Notes under the pieces: generated by a model
The model's input: the letters and a program-made list of their open reading frames with translations, nothing else
Told to the model about the DNA's origin: nothing
The model's database searches: none
Shown here: positions 15,317 to 27,286 of the stretch, piece by piece
Position numbering within the stretch: position 1 is the stretch's first letter
How the letters are laid out: the number at the start of each line of letters is the position of its first letter
NCBI GenBank assembly: GCA_025531455.1
Contig: JAMYHL010000097.1
Coordinates: 57,081 to 121,080 of the forward strand
Source of the DNA: Apiotrichum sp. Y4204
Lineage: Eukaryota; Basidiomycota; Tremellomycetes; Trichosporonales; Trichosporonaceae
DNA length: 64,000 nt
Reading direction: 5' to 3'
Translations under genes and position numbers: made by a program

Positions 15317-17771
15317 CGTGTGTGGTGGCGAGTTGATGGATGAGATGACAGAGATGAGAGAAGAGAAAACAAAAAAACGCGAAACGAGAGCGTTCTCGCG
15401 TGATCTTTAAGGCTGCGACCGACATACCGATACGGAGATCGAGAGGTCGCTGTGGGCTGGAGGCACGGTGGCAAGGCACACCCTGCGTCTCTCTGGCTCG
15501 GTTCTGGGCTCTGGCGCTCTGGCCTTGTTGGGCGGGTCCGACACATCCCGCGGCGGCGCTGGCCGGCCACGGCCGGGCGATGACGTCGTGGGCTGAGGTT
15601 GTGTACCCCCCAGAGCATTCAGACGATTCTTTTGTTCTTTGGCCACTTGTTCATTGTGCAGCACAAACAATGGCTGGCGCGCCTGTTGTGCTTCGGCGCC
15701 CGACGGTCCGGCAAGGAAGTAGCGAGAACCCTCCAGACCTCACTGATAATTCTTATCTTGGCCATCTAGGAACTCCAGTTTGTGTGTGGCACGTAATTTG
15801 TGTCAAGTTGCCACAACAGGAAATCGATGCGTCCCAGAACGTAGTGAAGTACTGCATAGGTAGTACGCTTTAGAGACACAAGGACAGTGATTGATACAGA
15901 ACACCAGCGGATGACTCTGGCGTGCATGAAGCTCTCCACCTAAACAATGAACACTCAATGCACCTGTCGCCGGCTTGTTGGAGAGGGTATGAGTCTGAGA
16001 GTCTTCTATGTCTCATGAGAGTGGGCTGATCGGAAGGGAGAAGCAAGTACTAACCGGCGACGACAAGACATCTGTGAGTGATCTGTGCTTAGAGATCAGA
16101 GACATATTGCGCTCTGCAAAGCTTCGCGTGGTCGACAATGCCGGGCCGCAAAGCAGTACAGCAGTGATCAACGTCCAGATTCCAGCGGCTAGCGCACCAC
16201 CAGCCGCCCGAGGGCAGTCACTCGGAGATCGAGAGCCGAAGAGAGTGGCTCTTCTCGTCATGATCACTGCAGCGCGGAACGCCGTCTTGCCAACTTGTGG
16301 TCTCGGCGACGCTGATCAAAAGGATTCGAGTAGCGCCCCACATCCCGCAATGCCGCTCGAAGGAGACAGCCAAAGAGGAACAGATTGACCGAGCACGCCC
16401 TATCACCTCCTCACTCCCATTTTATCATCATCCAAGGCATGACTGTCTCGGAAACGTGCCCGACACGGCCCGAGCGACAAATATCAGCAGGAAATGGTGC
16501 GTTTAGAGGAACGTGCGGCGAGGCTCTCATTGCTTCGCAGCTCGTCGCGGCAGCAAGTGCACATCCTTCTTTTCAAGAATGACGCGGGGCGCGGGGCGCA
16601 TGGTCTGAGCACATGCCTCTCGGAGCTCCGCATGCACGTGCCCGATCCCCCACAGGCCATGCAGGCCATGCAGGCCATGCATGCCACAGGCCGCAGGGCT
16701 AGTGCAGCGCTGGTGATCGTGGGCCGCTCTGAGCTCTGAGAACTGGGGGGGTGAAGGGCGAGGACCCCGTCTCATCCTAGATCATTGTTGCTTTTGAGGT
16801 GTTGCTTTTGAGGATTTGTGGCACCCTGGATTCTGGTGTGGCTGTTTGTGGAGATGGTGACTTGTATGATACTGTATCGACGAGCATCCTTCCCCTCCTC
16901 GACACCGCCGGCCTCCTCTTCGTGCATCTGGTTGGAAATGCACGCACGGAGCCCCGAGGCCCCGAGTAAAGGGCTTGATGCGCAATGCACCGATCAAACT
17001 GCATGGCACGCCGTGCCGAGCTCCGGACCGCGCAGGGCACACATGGTGCGCGGGGGGGAGGAGTCACCCCGAAGCCCCGATACCCCGACGCCCCGACGCC
17101 GGATATCGTGTTCGCCGGCCCATCGACGACGCATGAGCGCATGGACACATCATTCGGATCCTCGGATGCAAGGGTGTCTTCTGCTGTCAGCGTCATACAT
17201 GCCACATAGGTCATTGGATCAGTGTATCACTACTCCTTGTCTTCTTCGGGCCAAAGCTCCAAAGAATACACGGGGCATGCGTCGGCTCGGTCACCCGGAG
17301 CGGAGTGGATCCTCTCAACCCTGCGAACCACATTGTCGCCAACCTTGATACGCCGCCGATCGCTATCTATAGATCTATAGAGCTATGGAGCAGCTTGTTC
17401 GGTCAACGTCGCCAGACCACCTGATCACATCAGTTCACTCGCTCATGCCGCCCCCGTGTCTCGGTCACTTAACGATGCTAATGGCTCCGGATGCACTGCA
17501 TCGCTATGGTACATGCTGCTGCTCTACGAATGAAAATATAAACAATGAATAACAGAATGGATGGATGTGTGTTGCTTGATGGAAGGCGGTAGCGGGCCAA
17601 GGCGCCGCGCGCGCGAATGAATGGATGATGTATCTCTTGCTGTAGTGATGCTGGCGAGGTCGTCGCAATGAAGGTATGGGGTGGTCGTGGCTAGTGGCTC
17701 GTTGCAACTATAATACAAGAAGGGGCTCGTCGACGGTATCGTATCGTGCCAGTGCTGGCGCTCGACGACCA
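15317..17771. other. Gene-poor region with short repeats
   Basis: 2.4 kb. Open frames occur on both strands but lack domain character, overlap each other and mostly begin at non-ATG codons, so I call none. It contains the GGCCATGCA repeat at 16655-16684. The promoter of the small gene at 15316 should lie in the first few hundred bases. Confidence 0.4.
16655..16684. repeat. Short tandem repeat, unit GGCCATGCA
   Basis: About three and a half head-to-tail copies of the 9-mer GGCCATGCA in non-coding DNA, the last imperfect (GCATGCC). Simple-sequence origin is likely. Confidence 0.85.
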
Positions 17772-18105
17772 CTAGATCTTGGCCGGCTCGAGGCAGTACC
17801 AGCAGAGCCACGCTCCGGTGCCCGACTTCCAGGCGATGCACGGCACTGTTGTCAGTATGGGCTCTAGTATGCTCAAGAGTCTACTCACTGCCTTCGTTAC
17901 GCCCCTTGCGGTCGCCGTTGCAGCACTCCCAGCACGCGCCGGTCTGGGTGCCGCTGCTGAGGCCGGGGAACATGGCCGCGTGGCGCGCGTTGCCGTGAAA
18001 GTGCGACGGCGAGTGATCCGCAGACCCAAAGTCCGGGTCGAGGTCGAGCGCGAACCGCGTCGGCGGCGACGGGTTGTGCGGCGTGAGTTCGAGAATCTCC
18101 TCCAT
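17772..18105 (-). CDS. Small Cys-rich protein, family member B (96 aa, unknown)
   Basis: Two exons, 18105-17889 and 17845-17772, with a 43-nt intron (GTGAGT...CTGACAACAG) in phase 1 directly after a Gly. The first ~55 residues are a His/Pro/Asp-rich tail (MEEILELTPHNPSPP, then HSPSHFHGNARHAAMFPG). The Cys module follows: TGACWECCNGDRKGRNEG, intron, MPCIAWKSGTGAWL, CWYCLEPAKI. From the second Cys of the CC pair to the Cys after the intron there are 12 residues; then C-x(11)-C-W-Y-C, exactly the spacing of member A. No signal peptide or membrane segment. The tail is absent from members A and C, so this is the longest form. Function unknown; a small zinc-binding fold is a guess from the Cys pattern. 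Confidence 0.72.
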
Positions 18106-20452
18106 TATGGTGGTAGAGACGGCGATGCTGGGTGGTGGGGGGTTATGGAACGCGAAGGTTTGCGTGCGGGTTACTGGTGAGCTCGGGTGGTCGGAAGTCT
18201 AGAGGCGTGCTCGGCTGCGCGGTGCTCAGACTCTTGCTCGTGCTCGTCGTATCCAGAGGTAGGCGGCGCAGGATCGGGTGGCAAACAGAGAGGGCAGAGG
18301 AGCACCTGCGGTGGCGATGGGGACATACAGGCCCAGATGCAAGACAGGTTCTGGTATATTTATACTACTGGCAGCATTGCAATCAGCTACTGGTAATAAC
18401 CGCGGCAACAGTGTCGACGCCAGCACGCTCGCGGCGATGGATGGCGCGGGAGGAGAGAAATTTTAGGTCGGTCGGCGACTGTTTGCAACACTAACTACTC
18501 TACTCTCTTGGTATCAGCTGCGTATCTGCGTCACTCCTCGCGCGGCACAAACACGATCCGCTGATGGCGATACTCTCTATTCTCGATCTCGGGATCCCGG
18601 GGGACCCTTGCTGCTCCTGCTCCTTGTGCTCCTGTCCCCTTGGGTGCGCCACACGTTTGTTCGATGTGCAATATTCCCAATCGGAAGGAGTAGGACCTGT
18701 ACATAGAATGCTGCATACCGCCGCTGACGGTACCCGGGAGAGGTGCTGCATGTGGGTGCCCGGAGAACCGGGGCGGGCAGAGTGAGTGGCCAGGATCCGA
18801 AGCGCAACGAGGGGACAATGGGGTACATGGGGTGTGCTACGGTGCACAATGGGCGGCGAACCGGGTGCATTTGCTGTTCAGAATGGCCGGTGAGCCAGGC
18901 ACGGGTGCAACGCAAAATAAAATCAATCAATCCATGGAAAAATATCAGCCCACGATCAATCATCTCGGGGGCGGGGTTGGGGGCCACGCAGCCCAACAGC
19001 ACCGGAATGCTTATACCGTGTCGGATTGCGTGCTCCAGCCGAACCAGCCGGGGGCAAAAGCTTGCGGAACCCCCGCGGCATCACCCGGTACTCCTGTTCT
19101 GCTCTGCATATCTGCTGACTGAAACCTTGTCATCTCTTGTCATTGGCTTGGCATGGATAAGCAATTTCCAGCGTGCAGTCATCGGTCATCGGGATCACTG
19201 GGCTATCATGGGCTAGCGTCCGGGAATGAATGCATCCGGACTGAACCGACCACTACGCACTGTCGATGCACAGCGCACGGTCACGCGCCACCGTCCCCGT
19301 TCTCGTTCACAACACTCGCCACACTGCCTTGAAAGGATATGAATGTCTTGGGACGGAGCTTGTGCACGTTGATACAGTGACGCTATACTGCCTGCGCCTC
19401 TGATGCCATCTGTGGGCTTCCTGCCCTGTCTGTTCTGTCTGTTTGCCTGTCTCTCGTTCTCCCACGGTTCTTCCGGTATCTGGCGATTCCTGTCATGGTC
19501 GATTGTGGAACCCATTGTCTAAACCGCCAGTCTATTGTACCATTGTCCCCCATTGTGCGTCATCATCCAAAGGACACGGGACGCCGTGCGCCGATGCAGC
19601 AAGCGACCTGTGGCCCCGCGGCCCCCCCACGCGTGCTGACAGGATCCAAGATCCACGGAGCACATCCACGGACCCATTGCCCGGGTGTTGTGCTCATACT
19701 CGGGTACCCGGGCGGTTACTATCACTCCTCGGAATGCGGAATGAGTGCGGGGGGGGGGGGGGTACAAAAGTATACAAGTACGGCGTGTGGATCCCGGTGC
19801 CCGGGCCAGGGCCCCCAGGGGCGGGGCACAAGGTCACGTTCGTCGCACCTGTGCCTCAGATGCTGGGAGCTATCCGGAACCGAACCCGCACCACCGTACG
19901 CTGAGACGCGATTGCTTTTTTGACTTTTGCCGACCGACCGTGAACGTGCACATGACTCTTCACAGGTCCCAACGATCCCAACGGTGCAGCTGCGGTGCGT
20001 CGTGCTGCACGACGGAGAGTAGTGCCAGGCGTTAGATGTTTCGCACAGCACACTTCGGTCTGTGCAGCGACTGTCGCCTATTGTAGCCAAAAGGGTGCGA
20101 GGTCTGCCCCTGCGGTTTGCACCCTGTTCTGTAGCAACCTCCCAAACATTTTGATCTTGTTACAAAACTCGAAATGCATATCCCAACGGGTCGTCTCGGA
20201 ATGCATCGGAGCGCCTCGCGCCTGTTCTATCCGTTCCAGCGGGTCGGATCTTGTGACGCATACGACGGTTGCGGAGTTGCGGACATTATCACAAGGAATC
20301 TCACCGATGGCGCGGTGTACTCATTCGCCGTGCGTGACGGAGGTCCGTGACTGCGACTTTGTTCGCAGGATCAGCGTGGCTACCCAGTAACCATCATCGC
20401 ACCTGCGAGTGTATTCAGATGACCCGAGGTGCACAGATCCAAAGACAGACCA
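18106..20452. other. Gene-poor region
   Basis: 2.3 kb upstream of member B and downstream of the WDR70-like gene. GC-rich, with a 14-base G run at 19749-19762. No open frame with coding character or domain similarity; none is called. Confidence 0.4.
19749..19762. repeat. Homopolymer G tract
   Basis: Fourteen consecutive G in non-coding DNA. Length should be treated with caution because such runs are error-prone in sequencing. Confidence 0.9.
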
Positions 20453-22750
20453 CTACTTGCCCTCCTCCTCGGCAGCCTGATCCTTGGTAAGGAACTTGGC
20501 TCGTTCTTGCTCTTCCTCCGTGGCGTACTTGAGAAGCGCTTCGCGCGGCTGAGAAGTTAGCAATCGATCCGAATGTGACGCCCAGTTGGGCACCTCCTTG
20601 CAACGGGAAGGGGGCCTCGCGAGGACCACTTGTATCGAGACTCGTCGTTTCTCGAGCAGCTGGCACAACCGGAAACGCCGGTTGCACTCTACCGGCGCAC
20701 TCCCCGGAGCCCTGTGGAGACATGACATCCCAACCCTCAACTCCACCACTTTTCTCCTACTCACATCTTCGAGGCCGACACGGCTGTTGCCGAACATCTC
20801 CCCGACAAAGCCGGCAGTGGCGGACGCGCCAATGCGGCCACCGCGGCCGACGCCCGCAAGCGGCTCGGTGGGCTTGAAACGCTTTGCCTTCTTCTCCTTC
20901 TGGTGCAGACTCTCGCCGTACTTGACATCCGCGAACATGGGTAGCGCGTCGGGCGTGTACACAACCGGCTTGAGGTCGGAGGTAACGTACGCGATATCGC
21001 GAGGTTTTGTGCGCGGCATTTTGGATAGAGGCAGCAGCGCACCGTGGATACTTGAATGGGGCGAGTACAGGACGTAGACTGAGCCGTTCGAGAGGGAAGC
21101 GAAGATCTGGTTAATGCGCGACTGCCACAGCACCCGGATGACAGATGCACCTTTCGCAATCGGGACCCGGCGCTGGATCGACAAATCGGTGGCCGAGAGG
21201 AAGAGGATCTCGCCCGTCGCCCCTTCATCCTTCGGGTTGACCGCTGTGCCGGCCAGAATCCACTTGCCATCCGGCGAGAACGTCACGCCCGTCTCCTGAT
21301 ACCGGTTCGCAATGCCTGTTGCAACAGCAAGTGGCTGTTTGAGGTTCTTCGGGTCCCACACTGCGGTCAGCTTGAGTAGTTGAAAAACACATCAGCCTAC
21401 GTTTGATGGTGTCATCGGACCCTCTTGAAACCAGTCGTGTGCTGTCCGGCGAGAACACCACACATGTCGTCTCAGTCCCCTTTGTATGTGCGGTCTCATT
21501 GCTCTTATCCGGCCGGGCGTAATTGGACGCGATGCGCCAGACATGCAACGCGCCGTCAAGGCAGGCTGGAGTCAGTATCAGCCTCATCAAGAACGCGAAA
21601 CTGAAAGGATCGCAATCGGTCACACCTACCGCCTGCGATGAGCTTGCCATCTGGGCTCCACGCTCCGGCTGTCACATGTGTCCGGTTTCCGCGCTCCTTT
21701 GAGCGGACAACAATGACTTGCTTCTGCTTGGAACGGTCCGTGACATCCCAGATACGCAGGGTCGAATCGTTCGAGGCCGTAAGGAAGAGTTTGGGGTCCG
21801 TCGGGTGGAAAGCGCCAGTGTTGATCTCGGCAGTGTGGCCCCTGGGATTGTTAGTGATCTGGGAGGTGTGACATGTGAATAGAGGAAAGGTCGGTGGGGA
21901 TGGCCAACATCCAGGTAGGGTTGATGACAGTGGACGGACATCGAGCTGGCCAACCCCGCTCCGAATCGCCAACGCCCCGACTCACTTCGTGTTCTTCATG
22001 TCGCGGAGGTACACGTCTCCCTTCATAAACTCCATCCCGTCCTCGCCTTCGCGCGTGAAGACCTTGGGGTAGAATGTGCCACTGATCGCGAGGAGGTGCT
22101 TTCCGTCGGCCGAATAACTGAGGTCGTGGACAAAGTACGTCCCGTTCGGCTCAAACGTCTTGAACGGCCGTAGGCGCGTGTCCATCCCGCCAAAGTCCCA
22201 CAGTTTGCAGTCGTAGTCCTGCGCGCCGGTCGCGAGGCGCGCCCCGCTCGGCTCGACGGCAAGTGCTGAGATGGGCTGCGGTTAGTCATGCCCTCCGCAC
22301 AAGTACACCAGCGCAGACCACAAGTGAACGTGGCTGGCAGAATCCCCCACCCACCTTTGTATGGTCCTTGAGCACAATCTCATGCGTGACAGGCGTCCTG
22401 TCTTCCTCCTCGTCGTCGTCATCATCATCATCGTCATCGTCGTCGTCCTCGGCCTTGCGTTTCGGCGGCATCGGTCCAATCTCATCGTCGCTAGGCGGCG
22501 CAGGCCCGGGCGCCGGGGACGCAGACTTTTTAGGCAGCTCGGGCTTGGCCTTAGCAGGTGACCGCGGTGCCGACGGCGGGAGCGACGCGGCGGGCGTCGA
22601 CGTCGAGGACTACCATCAGTTGTGTTTTCCACGCGCACGTACCTCGCCGCGCCGCGTCTGCGCGACCTGGCTTTTGATCGCCGCGGCCTCCTTGCGCGCC
22701 GTGTTCTTCGGCTTCTTGCCGAAGCTCATGGGCAAGTCCCAGCCTTCCAT
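20453..22750 (-). CDS. WDR70: WDR70 / gastrulation-defective-type WD40 protein
   Basis: Nuclear WD40 beta-propeller of the WDR70 family; in other eukaryotes WDR70 works with the DDB1-CUL4 ligase and histone H2B ubiquitination during DNA break repair. The N-terminus is MEGWDLPMSFGKKPKN followed by a disordered Pro/Ser part and a run of about a dozen Asp (22412-22449). The first repeat begins DHTK-PISALAVEPSGARLA and continues GAQDYDCKLWDFGGMD, a family hallmark. Then come FKTFEPNGTYFVHDLSYSAD, GHTAEINTGAFHPTDPKLFL, LRIWDVTDRSKQKQV, LDGALHVWR, and a C-terminal tail ending EQERAKFLTKDQAAEEEGK. Several short introns; the one after DHTK has its CTAAC branch only a few bases before the acceptor. 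Same strand as KAP104 downstream in coordinate, with 550 bp between. WDR70 family is confident; the function is by homology. Confidence 0.88.
22412..22449. repeat. Asp-coding trinucleotide tract in WDR70
   Basis: Run of TCG/TCA-type triplets (plus strand) that codes for consecutive Asp on the minus strand within the WDR70-like gene. Expected to be length-variable between strains. Confidence 0.8.
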
Positions 22751-23300
22751 TTTGACTGTGTCGTGGTTGTTGCGGTGATGAGCGTTAGTTTGTGTTGAGT
22801 GGTGGCAACATTGAATTCCACTCGCTCAATAACCTCCACTTCCCGTGTCATGGTCACTTCGGCGAAAGCACACACGTTATTTACGTTCCTCCTCCAATTT
22901 ACGATTCGTTGAAATCAATGATCTTGGAGCATCCTCCAGGCTGCTTTGCCTTCACTGAGCTTCACTGCACAAACATCATTTCGTGGAAATATGAAACTGG
23001 AATGCTATGGAAGTGGCGAGCTGTGCTATGTAGTTGGTGAGGAACCTCGCGCCGTACGAGGGCAATGATGCAAAGAGAAAGGTTGAGTCGCCAGATGTGT
23101 AGTCTACCTATGGGAGTTATGGAAGGGTATAGATGCAAGAGTGCCTATTCTAAGTACTGGGTATTTCGGCGGGGGTAACGGGTAACCACGACGCGATGTG
23201 TTGGCTTCTGTGAGGTGGGAACAGAAGGGATGGGATGGCGAACGTGGGCCATACACACCATGTCTAGAACGAGATGAAAGCGAGACGATCTAACGCGACA
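22751..23300. other. Spacer between WDR70 promoter and KAP104 3' end
   Basis: 550 bp with no gene. The part near 22751 is the upstream region of WDR70 and the part near 23300 is the 3' flank of KAP104. No repeat or motif stands out. Confidence 0.4.
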
Positions 23301-26300
23301 TTACACCTGGTAGCGCTCCATGAGACGTTGACGGATCGGAGGCGGGAACGTGGCAACCTGCTGGTCCCATCCGGCGCCGAGCTGGGCCTTGAAGGCCTGC
23401 AGGATTTGGCGGAACATGCCATCCAGCTCACGCGACGGCTGCTGCCACTTGCAGACGGCATTGCAGAACCAAATGAATGAGCTCTCCAGTCCCGAGGGGT
23501 TGGCGCCGATGAGCATGCAGAAGCCGCGGAACGCAGAATCCTTCTCGTCGTTGTCCTTGATCTCCCAGAGCGCGGTGCACCATGCCTGGGCAAAGGTGCC
23601 GAGATGAGGAGCAACCCTTGCGGAGCAAACGAGACCAAGACGACCTATGGTGACAGCGGCGTTCTCGGAGAGCGACTTGGGCGACTTGGGGTTGAGGAGG
23701 ATAGGGATGAGACGCTTGATAAGGTCATCGACGAAGGGCTCAATTGGCGATGCGTCGTCGCGGTACTGGATGGCAATCTCACCCGCGGCCCAGGCAGCGT
23801 TGTTGCACACGCTGACGCACTCGGGTTGCGGCTCGGGGGTTATCTGATCGATGATCGCCGGCATGAGCTCGGGAACATAGGGCCGCAGAAGCGGGAAACA
23901 GGTCATGGCCATGTCACCGAGAAGTGCGTGAGCCGACTGGCGGACAGGAGGCTCAAAGTGCTTAAGGCAAAGCGCGATCAGCTGCAGGAGAGGGGGCTGG
24001 GTCTGCTCCATGAGAGAAGGCATTTGGTCGGCGAGGCCTTGGGCAAGTCCGGAAAGAAGGTCAAGCGCGACGACGATGAAGGTGCGGTCGGGCTCCTCGA
24101 CGTTCTCGGGGTCGGCGGTGAAGGCGTCCCACTGCATGAGCGACTGGTGGATAATGTTGATGCAGCGCTGGTAGATAGGAGGCGCGTACGGGGCGAATGC
24201 CTTGCCGGCAGCGAGTGTAACCGACGACAGGCACTCGAGGAGGGGAACAAGGTCCGGGTCGCTGTCACCAAGGGCCATCCATTTGTCGATAAGAGGCGGC
24301 ATGAGGATCTCCATGTACTGCGGCTGGCCGAGGGCTCCCATAACGGAGTCGGCGAGGGTGCCCATGGCATCGTAGAGGATGAGCAGGTTCTTCTGCTGGT
24401 ACTTGGAGAAGGCGTAGGTGAGGTTGCGGAGAATGGGGTCAAGGAAGGGAACGAGCTCTGCGCCCGCCTCCTCCTCGAGAGTGGCAAACGCAGAGCAGCC
24501 AGCCTCCTGGACACGCTTGTTGCCGTCAAGAACCATCTGGAGGAGCCCCTCCATAGCGGGGAGGAAGAAGGTTGACTTGTCCTCAGTCGAGACGGCGACG
24601 ATCCAGCTCGAGTAGCGGCCAAGAGTCCAGCAGGTGATTGAGCGGACTAGGGCCTTGCTGTCCTTGAGCGCGGTGATCAGCCAGGGAACGAGCTGGGGAA
24701 GATGGGGTTCAAGGCCCTCAATACAGCCCTCGGCAATGGCACCAAGAGCAAGGATACCCGACTCGCGGTAGCGCCAGTCCTCGTGGAACAGGCGTTCCTT
24801 GAGGTACGGGAGGAGAATCTCAAGGAGGTCGCTGCCAAACGAGACCGCCATGACATCGAGGGCAGCAGCCGAGCACTTGCGGATGTTCCACTCGGCAGCA
24901 CCGTCCTCGTCATCGTCGTCGTCGTAGTAGTCGTCATCGTCCTCCTCCTCCTCAAGAGCGCGTTCCGCGGCCTCACGCGACTGCTGGGTCTTGGTGGCAT
25001 CGTTGGTGTTGCTCTCGTTGGTGTGGCTCTTGGCACCGTAGGTACGCGGCTTGATGTCCGACTCCTTGTCGGGGACGGCCTCGTCCTCCTCGTCGTTGTC
25101 AAGGTAGATGAGATCCACGTCCGAGTAGATCATGCCCTCAAGTAGGAGCGGCGCAACCTTGGCAAGGTACGGGCGGAGCTGGTCCTTGAGTGCCGGCTCC
25201 TCGGCGAAGGTGAGCCAGAACTCGCATGCCTCCAGGGCCACAGTCTCATCCTGGTCCTTGGTGCAGTACGCAATGTAGTCGACAACGTTCTTCATCTCGG
25301 GGACGAGCTTGTCGGGCCGGCTGCTGAGAATGAGACCAAGAGCTGCGCAGACAGTACGACGGATGTCTGCCGAGGGGTCAGAGGCGCGGTGGAAGAGGGC
25401 CTGGAGGTACGAGTCGATGTTGGCCATGATAGAGTGAATGCGGAGTGTGGAGAGCGACTGCAGGGTCTCGAGCGCATAGAGACGCACACGGGGGTCCTGG
25501 TGCCCAGTGAAAACAATGAACTGGGGGACGAGATGGTCGAGCAGCTTGGAACCCGACACGACCATGTCGAGACGGTGAGGACAGTCCTCTGCAATCTTTT
25601 GGAAAGTGTTGAATGTGCCCTGGTAGCATGTCAGCACGGCCATGCGTAGATGTGGAGAGCATAACAGCGACCATGACACCCAGAGCAGTTCGCTATCACT
25701 CGGGCTCGCCGGCTGACTTGTCCGTCCCACACTATCAATCAAAACCTACCTCAACGAGGTTTTCGTCCTGCGAGTTCATGCCCTTTGTGAGGGCGTCGAG
25801 GGCCTCCGGCCAAGCGCCCGTGTCCTCATTGTACAGGAGCGACATGATGACGGTACCTGCCGCATGACGAATCATGGGCTCTGGCTCTGCGAGACCGAGA
25901 AGAACTGTGCTCTTGACATAGGCCAAGGCGCTCCGGTCGCGGTCGCTAGTGGAGAGTCCAGTGCGCTGAATGATGGCATTCTTAAGGAGAAGACCAGCAA
26001 CAGCACGGTGTGATCCCGCCTCCTGGGCGCAGTGGACAAGAATGTGGGACAGGTATGCGAGAAAGTCAGGGATGAAGCGGAGCTCCTCGAGACGCTGAAT
26101 GGGTTAGCTAGCATCTTTGAACAGTACCTGAAGACTGAGGACAGAGAACAAGGCAGTTCACGGCCCGTCAACAGGCAGTGGCAATGCGACAATCTTTACA
26201 CACCTTGGCGACGGCCTTCTGGACGGCCGAGTTGCTACTGGAAGAGTCTCTCAACATTCCGAGCACCTCGGCGAGGCCGGCGGGATCGGGAGACCACGAC

Positions 26301-26302
26301 AT
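23301..26302 (-). CDS. KAP104: Transportin / karyopherin beta-2
   Basis: HEAT-repeat nuclear import receptor that carries PY-NLS cargoes such as RNA-binding proteins and releases them on Ran-GTP. Predicted 920 residues from three exons: 26302-26204, 26094-25750 and 25619-23301, all joins in phase 0. The N-terminus is MSWSPDPAGLAEVLGML; LLLKNAIIQRTG follows. The transportin-specific acidic H8 loop is present (RALEEEEDDDDYYDDDDDED), directly before EWNIRKCSAAALDVMA. Further family marks are HEDWRYRESGILALGAIAEG, GLEPHLPQLVPWLI, CWTLGRYSSWIV, and the end RQRLMERYQV. The H8 loop and length separate it from importin beta-1. It lies 10 kb from RanGAP (RNA1), but nothing indicates co-regulation. Confidence 0.95.
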
Positions 26303-26920
26303 GGTGAGAGTGAGGAGGTGTGGGACGGGTTTGGGGAAGGAGTGTTGCTTGAGTTGATTCCTGCAGATTCGGTGGAGGACAGCGACAATGGATTTGGCGC
26401 TCTCCTTTGATTTGGACTGAGCCGGGAACTACGAGCGAAATCGTACCGCCCTGCCTTTTTTCTTTTTTTTGAAGGTTGGAGAGGACAAGAGATGTCGATG
26501 TCGGCGTGGGACTGTGCTGCCGAATGATGGGGAGGGGAGGGGGGATGAGAGGTGTGGAGAGAGGAAAGGGAGGGGGGATGCAGGAAATGTGGTTTGTGGC
26601 AATACGACGTCGACGGCAGCAATAGCAGTGACAGTGACAGCGGCAACGATGACTGGAGGAAGGAGGGGGCCACAGGAGTACAGGAGCGCACACATAGTAA
26701 GTACACACAGTAGTGTACAGTGGCCAGTGGTAGGCGCACCACACAGAGTTTGAGCTTACTTTGCAGCAGCGAGGCACCAGAGCAGAGGAGCTAGAGGAGA
26801 AGGGGGGAGGAAGAACAATGGAAAACGGAGGCATACTGTACCCACGTACCCAGAGCTAAGCTGGGGGTTGGAGTGTGACTGTACTACTACTGACCGTCAG
26901 CTCGCCCCTGAAATCCACAC

Positions 26921-26947
26921 CCTGGAGCTTTTGGAGCTTTTGGAGCT
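26921..26947. repeat. Short tandem repeat, unit GGAGCTTTT
   Basis: About three copies of the 9-mer, upstream of KAP104 in non-coding DNA. Confidence 0.75.
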
Positions 26948-26984
26948 GCACGTATATACGTATACGCACACACTACTCTAGCCC

Positions 26985-27007
26985 AAAAAAAAAAAAAAGG
27001 GGGGGGG
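26985..27007. repeat. Adjacent poly-A and poly-G runs
   Basis: Fourteen A followed immediately by nine G. Length may be unreliable. Confidence 0.85.
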
Positions 27008-27151
27008 AACCATTGCCAACATCGACAGGACAGCACTAATCAGGAGCATCCAAGCTAGTATTTGGGATTAGGAGGGCGTGAACAACCTTTTAATCAGCCC
27101 GTAGTATCCTCAATGGAGTCTAAGTCTTTTGTAATCGATCGATTGGTAATG

Positions 27152-27182
27152 ATAGGCTTATAGGCTTATAGGCTTATAGGCT
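27152..27182. repeat. Tandem octamer repeat, unit ATAGGCTT
   Basis: Almost four head-to-tail copies of ATAGGCTT between KAP104 and SMC4. Confidence 0.85.
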
Positions 27183-27254
27183 GGGTTCCCAACTATCTGC
27201 TTCCGTTGCACTAGTGGATGGCCATGGATGGGAAAGGAGATGTGTCTCACCACT

Positions 27255-27286
27255 CCGCTTGTGGCACAGTCCGCTTGTGGCACAGT
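27255..27286. repeat. Perfect 16-bp tandem duplication
   Basis: CCGCTTGTGGCACAGT occurs twice without a spacer (27255-27270 and 27271-27286). Non-coding. Confidence 0.85.

Noticed and set aside
15400..15873. 157-codon open frame on the plus strand
   Set aside because: Starts at GTG, no domain, and covers the likely promoter of the small Cys-rich gene on the other strand.
16777..17214. 145-codon minus-strand frame with ATG
   Set aside because: Composition is random-looking (mixed Cys, Arg, Pro), no splice-linked partner, and a second minus frame overlaps it.
18564..18785. Open frame with CCSCSLCSC, a possible Cys-rich peptide
   Set aside because: Encoded by a CTCCTGCTCC-like simple sequence with no splice signals or family spacing.
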